DNA of 64,000 nucleotides from Marisa cornuarietis (Eukaryota > Mollusca > Gastropoda > Architaenioglossa > Ampullariidae): assembly GCA_004794655.1 (NCBI GenBank), contig SMMW01000001.1:18802501-18866500 (forward strand), given 5' to 3'. Position 1 is the first letter of the stretch. Each line of letters begins with the position of its first letter. Under the pieces are notes generated by a model, which was not told where the DNA came from, ran no database searches, and saw nothing but the letters and a program-made list of their open reading frames with translations. This document shows positions 57,361-64,000 of this stretch, piece by piece. A program made the position numbers and the translations under genes.

Positions 57361-60300
57361 CGCTGAGCCAAATCACCGAAAGATTACAGGACTATTTTGC
57401 AGTTTTTTATGTAATGTTTGCAAAATGGGGTGTACCTCCCTGACCGTTTCAGCATTCGTCGGGTACAGAGCCTGGCGGTCCGTCATTTACTGGCAGGCTG
57501 GAGAGGAGATTGCAGGGGGGTTGAGGGAAGAATGGGCACGAGGTCGGAGACGACTGGGTTTGGTCAGTCGCTGGTTGTCGCCAAAACAAACCCACTAACC
57601 ACCACCCACCTCTCTCCTCCCTCCATCCTCCAAAAGCAGCATCATCCAGCTACTTCCCCTGACCCGCCTTTCGCAAAACTTCAGTCAGACATCATAAACA
57701 ATCACGTGCTGATGTGAGAACAGAGGAAAAAAAACAAACAAAACAAGTCAAAGTACAAAAGTCAAGGGTAAACGATTTGGTGTCGGTTTCTTCGCGTCTT
57801 TCAGCACATTAACGTGTTTGCACGTGAATCAATAAGCGGCACCTTTTGGCCTCAGAAACAACTGGGGGGTTGTGCATTTTTTTGTTTTCTTGAGGGGACT
57901 TCGGGGACAACTGAGAGAATTTGTGTGACAGTAGTAATAACTTTTTCGCAGGGTGTATGCGGATTTCTGCTTCTTACACGGCTGACATGTCAGTGTTGGC
58001 CTTGGCAGTCAAAAGGGAGAACAAATTGGATGAGACCAGGAACTTGTATTACTGGACTGCTTGCAGACGATTTTTTTTCAGTTATGTCATAGAACGAGGC
58101 TTTGGCTTCCGGTTTAGTCACCTTCATTGTTTAAGCTCGCCGAGACTAACAGCGGAGGACTTCGCAAGAGGGTTGGTCTCGGCAGACAGACAGCAGTCCT
58201 ACACCTCCGTGGTGAGACAACATGCATGGTCCCCCCCCCCTCAATGGCAGCGGTAACTAAACTGACCAACGGAGGACATCATCTGGAAAGGACAGAAAGA
58301 AGACCAGTTATCTGCTTTGTAAAATAAAGATAAACCATTATGTTACTGCCTCAGGTCTAGCACAGAATGTGTTACCCTCTCATCCGCATCACTAGGGTAC
58401 TGTCGGCCACAGTAGAAAACTTCTGTTACTCTGTTACAGTAGTTGTAACGATTTGTTATCAGTGTCATGTCTCGATCAGAAGATTAGTGCAGAACTCTGT
58501 CAGTCACTCACAGTATCATAAGACCATAAGTCTTCAGTCTGTGTCAGTGTCACAATATCAGTAGAACTTGAGGCGTGAAGATAACTTTGAATATCCGTAG
58601 AGCCGCTAACCCCTGTCGCATTTCCACAGAGCTGCTGTTAAACAACAAGCAACGGTCCTTTTTGATTTTAAACAGAGCTGATGCCAGTAAACAGTCACTT
58701 CTCGGGCTTAGTACTCGGCCAGACCGGGTCTCTAGAACAAAAGAACATTATTTTTACACATTCTTTTGCACTCACGAGCATTCCACCTAGACACGAGTAT
58801 ACAAACAAACGCACACACAAACACCCACACACGAACAAACACACACACACCCACAAACACACACGGTCGCGATAGTCCTTTGTCAACACCTAAAATGTAA
58901 TTAGTATAATTAAATAAAACATAGTTAATTAAATAATAAATTTTGTTTCTACAAAGTATTTCTGCTTTTCAAAGGCTTAGCAGATTCTTTGTTAATGAAT
59001 GAGCAGGTACTAACACGTGACATCTAGCGCTATTTTTAAGAAGGTTTCACCCTCCAACTCCCCAATTGTCCCTCACTCCCTCCCTTCACCGCAAAAAAAA
59101 TAAATAAATAAATAAATAAAAAAAAACTGAAGGTGAAACTGTTTCAACAAACCACTCCTGTGTGAAGCTGGTCCCTTGTGTGACGCAACCTGTTTATGCC
59201 TGAACATGTTTCTGGCAACAAGAGTCTCCATGTTATTCCCTTTGGCCGACTTCCAAGGCTGTTGAGCAGTTTGTACATCTTGGGCTTTAAGGGGGGGGGG
59301 GAGGGGCTACCAGCGAGTACAGCAGCGGAGTCGACATGCAGGCCCTCCTGTCATACTCGGAGGATCAGAGAGGGAGCCGACGCCTCTTGTAAATTTTTCT
59401 TTTTTAAGAAATTATTGTTTTTTTAAAAATGGGAAAATGTTTTTAAAAGCCTTGCTCTTAGTTAAAAAAAAACTTCATGCACCCTACAATAAAATCTCAA
59501 GGGAAAGAAGCAAGAATAAAGAGTGTATTGCTGTTCATTGTGGTAGGCGTACCATTATCAAAATTAGCTTTCATAATAATTATAATTATGGGGATGAAGG
59601 TGAAGATATTTCTGGTTGATTTATGGAAGATGAAGAACTCGCTGCTCTCTCTTTTCTATCTGGCCATAACCGTCTTCTTTCTTTTTCTTTTTTACGTCAT
59701 TCTTTTCCCAAAATGACGACGAACGAATGACGCACACATGACGTCAAACACAAGACACCATTCACACACGAAACAATACCAGACCTACTCCTAACTCATT
59801 ACATAGAGAGCTCGCTAAAATCAACTTCGGTGTTGTCTGCTAATTAGGCGCACGTTCCTTGTCAACAAGCTCACATTTAATTGATACAGACTTGATAACG
59901 TGTTCACATCAGAGTCATTAAACATCTTTTTTATTAAGCTTTTTCTTTATTAAGCCCGCGATTGTCTTTTTCTCACATTGAATCGGTCATAAAAGCGCGT
60001 TCACCGTGTGAAAAGATTATGTAAGGAAAATACACATGAGACCTCGTGTAACCTACCCCCCATCAATGCTGTCGTCGTTTGTGGCACCAACATCAGTAAC
60101 ACTAGTAACAGCGTATAGTTAGCTTTAGCTAATTTGTAGCTAACATCGAACTCACGGTGCTGTTCTTCATGGATATCAAAGAGAACTTGACAGTATTTGT
60201 CATAACTTCATAGCTTGTGGAATGAAAGTGACTATAGAATTAAAAGATGTCCTCTTTGTGAAGTCGGAGACTATTAAGATTATATATATATATATCGGTG

Positions 60301-61745
60301 GAGTGAATGAACAACCACGGCATTTCTAGCGAACTGAGGGGTCGTGCCGTGCCATTTGTTACCAACTTGAAGAATGATATCAATGCGCTTGCTCATTACC
60401 CTAGAGATAAGCTTTGCATTGAAGTTCCCCCTCTCCTCTTTCTCTCTCCCTCTCCTCCTCTTCCCCCCTCCCCCCCTCTCTCTGTATGCAGGCCATTTCG
60501 CCGCTCGGTCTTTCAGCTAGGGACGAGGGTGTTCTGTGACGCAGTGACCCTAGACCTGGCGCATTCGCGCAGCGTGTGAAGGTAACCAGCCACACAGCCG
60601 GTGTGTTTGCAATTCATTTCCAATCTCGAACACCGCGACACTAGCGACCCCTGGAGGCACTGAAGATCCCTACCACAGCTTGTTGTCTGTCGTCCGCACT
60701 TCAGGGAAAGAAAAATACTTGTTGAACGATAACTTCCTTCGTTGTGTTTTGACACATTTGACTGTGTGACACCGCGTTTGTTGAGGACAGGTCGAGTTGA
60801 ACACACTGCTAACTGAAATTCTTCTTTCTCTCTGCTGGAATTACTGGGGGGTGGGGGGAAGTCGCTACCAGAAATTGTGATGCAGCTTTCAGTTCCTTTG
60901 GTACCCAAACTGTGAGTCTTGCTGCAAAATTACCAGACACCAGCAAACGGTTGGTTCAGTGATTGTCCGCTGCTTCCTGCTCGGAAATCGCTGGCCATTT
61001 TTTATTTACATGGAGAAGTGCTACACAGCAAAGGTACTCGGTATAGAACTATTTGGCACCAGGTATACTTCAAAGCGTAACGGCACCTTTGATATCAAGA
61101 AAGGCGTTCATCAGTCGGTGGTGATAGATCACAGACTCGGTGTACCACGAATTAAACTGTGCGCCGACTCGGCATCTATCATTTCTGGAAGTTTCGATCG
61201 GTCTTGTATATAAGTCGTGGTTGATTGCTATCACCAAGCTGTGTCTGCTCTAACATCGTGTTGAACGACTACCGCCAAGTTGTGTCTAACCTCGTTCAGC
61301 ATCGTTCTGACATCGTGGTTGTGGTTGTGGTTGCTATCAGCGGCAATGACCGCAACGAGGAAGTGATGATATGTTCCTCAGGGAACCTGTACCCGAGGCA
61401 ACTGATGGCTGTCACCGTCTCGAGATAAGTGATTGCCATGGATGACGATACTTTGCAGGTGAGCCCCTTTCCTCCCTCACTCAGTCGTCAGTCGATCTGT
61501 TTGTGTCCAATGACCACCTTTGAAACTTTCAAAAAAACTGACGAGCTTCTCTCCGTCAAGACCTTCAGTATCCGATGGTCTCTTCCCCCCCCCCCACCAC
61601 CACCACTCGTCTCCCACTCTCGTCTCCCCAATCTGTTATTTTTGTAGGTTGCAGATTGTATTTGTTTCTGATGCTGCTCATTATGACAGGTATTAAGCTC
61701 ACTGCCAAGCTGTGACATGCGCCATAAGCACTTGGTCATTATTAA
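57361..61745. other. Gene-free stretch
   Basis: No supported gene. CA-rich A/C arrays at 58800-58865, AAAT repeats near 59098-59122, poly-G near 59291-59301 and pyrimidine tracts at 60430-60485. Frames of up to 131 codons show no recognised motif. Confidence 0.45.
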
Positions 61746-61746
61746 C

Positions 61747-62010
61747 CGCAAATAATTACAGACTTCTTATACAGAGACTTTCCCTAATAATATTACTAGC
61801 TACAAATAATAACAAACTGCGAATTGAACCTTGCCCTATATTTTATTATTATGAACTACAAATGATTACAGACTTTGCATACAGAACCATACTATTATTA
61901 TTAATGACAAATAATTACAGATTTTGTGCACAGAGCCCCGTCCTATGTTTATTATTATTGTTGACTAGAAATAGTTATAGACTTTGCATACAGAGCCTTG
62001 TCATACACTT
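61747..62010. repeat. AT-rich tandem array, ~50-60-bp unit, about five copies
   Basis: The unit begins like CAAATAATTACAGACTTTGC, continues ATACAGAGCCTTGTCCTAT and ends in a TTATTATT run. Copies start near 61747, 61801, 61859, 61908 and 61968. Unit length varies because the TTATTA part expands and contracts. Confidence 0.8.
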
Positions 62011-62584
62011 CTTTTCTTCACACCGGTCATAAATGTTTGTGACATGTCAACAGAAAACTTTAACCCTGATACTAGCTGAGACAATGTTGATGTTATTAAA
62101 AGTCCCGCTTTGGCAGTTGTAATCACAACACCCTATATTGTAATTTTAATCTGGGGGGTATTCTCCTCCCACCCCTCACTGCTCATAATAGCAAATGCTA
62201 CACTCATAGGATGGTAAATGGTAAAGTTGAATATTTACATCAGCATTTTGACCATTCATCTGTCATTTCCTTGGTGCAATTACATCTGCTTCAGGAAAAC
62301 AAAGCGTTCATAAGAGGATATCGTGGTGTACAAACACAGGGATTACAGGTAGTAGCTACATATGAACGCTTACACTTACATCACACAGCGGCAACTGCCA
62401 CACGGTGTCTTCACACTCACACCACTAATGTTGGCGTGTCGCTGGTGTACACTGTGGTGCGATAGGCATCCGCGGAGTACTATTTCATGTAGAGGGTAGC
62501 TTTTTTAATAATTTTTTTATCAACGCCGAGGAGGTAAACATGTTGACCTGTTGACATTCTCGTAGTTTGTGTATTCGTTGCTTG

Positions 62585-62625
<41 letters not shown>

Positions 62626-63730
62626 GTAGGGTCGTTGGCCCGTGGTAATCAATCATCTACAGTTTCATGTTTTTATGTCTCCCCTTCCTACCACCACACA
62701 CATTGCCAATGTCGCTGGTGTATGTTCATACATCGTGAACACCTGATGAATCACGCTTCGTATGACTTCTCGTACCGAACACCTTCAGGAATCCTAGCAA
62801 TGCAGTAACAGCGGTACATGGTGTCTACCCGACTGGAGCAGAGAGCGTCAGGACCGTTTGAGCGAGAGAGAAAGAGAGAGAGACTGGAAGTTTCCATATC
62901 GCTTGCCAAAGGCCACCCAACAATTTGAAACAGACTATGGTTAAGAAGTAGTGCACCTTGTATGGGCACTTGAGGTATGGAATAAAATGATTTAGTGACA
63001 TGTTTGCTTCTACAGTTTGAGTATAATATTCCGATTATGTTTGAGTGTGAGCATTCATAATGAGTGGGAGCATACCATGTGTGAGGACCTGGTATTGTGG
63101 TCTTCTGTAGACTAAAAATTCTCCTCCACAGTGGACTTAAAAAGACTTGAACACCCCTTCTCCCGTGCCTACCCAGCAGGCCTTGTAACCATGAAGCAAG
63201 CTTACTTATCCTGTTACCCGACTCAAGCTGGGTAGATTGCCTACCTGCCGATAAAAGCTAAACCCCGTATTGATAGACTCATTGTAGGACTATACCCAAA
63301 TCGCTTAACCAGCGGGTAATTAAATTATCCGCGAGGCCCCCACCCTCGTCTTCCGATAATTTTTTTCCCTATGCAAGGGGTAAATATGGCGGAGACCTTG
63401 ACTGATTCAGTTCAACAAAAACGAACGTAGCATTTTTGTAGACCTTGCAAATAAATTAGACAGATATAATATTAAACTGTATTTGACCTCATGATGTAGT
63501 AATAGTAATGATAAATGTGTAATGTCTACAACACAGAATTACACTCACATAGGAGCATGCACTAGGTGGTGTAAACAAACACTTGGTTAATGTGTAGTAC
63601 ATGAAAGAACTGAAAGATGGACGACGATGGAGAGGAAGTTCAAAGACAGTGAAGACACAGAGATAACAGTAACGACAAAGAGTTAGCTCAACATTGATCA
63701 GCCAAGGAATCTCGCCAGAACTGACTAATC
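62011..63730. other. Gene-free stretch
   Basis: No supported gene. Includes the GT array at 62588-62625 and a GA run at 62861-62882. Confidence 0.45.
62588..62625. repeat. (GT)n microsatellite
   Basis: About 18 units. Confidence 0.96.
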
Positions 63731-63734
63731 AGGA

Positions 63735-63905
63735 GATATAAAAGGAGAGAGATATAGAGATGCGATAGCAAGTTGTACTGGACTGTGTTTATGAGTAGTG
63801 TTCATGGACAAGATATGTTTTTAATACCCGTTAAGACGCAAGGGGAGGTAAGTGGTGGATATAAAAGGTAGGAGAGTTCCGTTCCTTTGTTGTACTCTAG
63901 CTGAT
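63735..63905 (+). promoter_or_regulatory. Two TATA-box promoter-like segments
   Basis: ATATAAAAGG occurs at about 63736 and again at about 63862. Each is followed some 25-30 bases later by GTTGTACT, a plausible initiator region. The two segments resemble each other (GATATAAAAGG...GTTGTACT) and could be a duplicated promoter or part of an LTR. The start codon candidate at 63961 lies about 70 bases after the second one. Confidence 0.3.
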
Positions 63906-63960
63906 AAGTCGGTAACAGAAGAACACCCGTATAAATATTGCAATAATAGAGTTCGATAAG

Positions 63961-64000
63961 ATGATGTACCCGATGGAGGAGATTAAGACAGAGAATGAAA
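63961..64000 (+). CDS. Possible start of a coding region running off the window
   Basis: ATGATG at 63961 opens a frame reading MMYPMEEIKTENE to the window edge without a stop. It follows the TATA-bearing segments. Thirteen codons cannot identify a family. Confidence 0.25.
   Translation, partial: MMYPMEEIKTENE

Overview
The window looks like nuclear DNA of an invertebrate animal. It has GT-AG introns and long intergenic stretches, and it is crowded with dinucleotide, trinucleotide and tetranucleotide arrays. tRNA-derived SINEs, fragments of several non-LTR retrotransposon lineages and small cut-and-paste elements are scattered through it. The repeat style (gastropod-like SINEs and retroposon tails ending in AT-rich trinucleotide runs) suggests a mollusc, probably a gastropod; this is an inference from style, not a match I could run. 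There is no operon structure, ribosomal RNA, convincing tRNA gene or CRISPR array.

Three protein genes are well supported. (1) At 24683-26317 (minus) lies an intact, GC-rich, intronless CENP-B/Tigger-like protein of 544 residues. It keeps the two helix-turn-helix regions and the general DDE fold, but all three catalytic acidic positions appear substituted, so it is a candidate domesticated transposase. (2) At 27010-28122 (minus) a three-exon gene encodes an 88-residue single-pass membrane protein that resembles CEBPZOS. It is not visible as one open frame; I rebuilt it from splice sites and intron phase. (3) At 32858-33760 (plus) an intronless, GC-rich tetraspanin of 300 residues carries the CCG motif and six large-loop cysteines. 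Weaker gene signals are a lone spliced-looking exon at 46171-46351, a short Kozak-started frame at 10747-10956, and a TATA-bearing promoter-like segment at the right edge with an ATG at 63961.

Layout: 1-8.8 kb holds four copies of a ~265-bp MITE, an L1-like ORF1 relic and retroposon 3' ends. From 8.8 to 23 kb there is mostly gene-free DNA with microsatellites, SINEs and a decayed minisatellite. From 23.2 to 33.8 kb is the gene-bearing part: a reverse transcriptase relic, the Tigger-like gene, the CEBPZOS-like gene, a 1.2-kb Tigger relic with TA target duplication, a hAT-like element with an 8-bp duplication, and the tetraspanin. From 34 to 64 kb gene-free DNA resumes, with an RTE-like pseudogene (38.1-39.1 kb), a 21-bp minisatellite (40.6-40.9 kb), a head-to-tail SINE pair (49.6-50.1 kb) and a ~50-60-bp AT-rich tandem array (61.7-62.0 kb).

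The three genes show no evident common pathway. The Tigger-like and CEBPZOS-like genes are consecutive on the minus strand and the tetraspanin is on the plus strand. All homology statements rest on recognising motifs by eye; no search was run.
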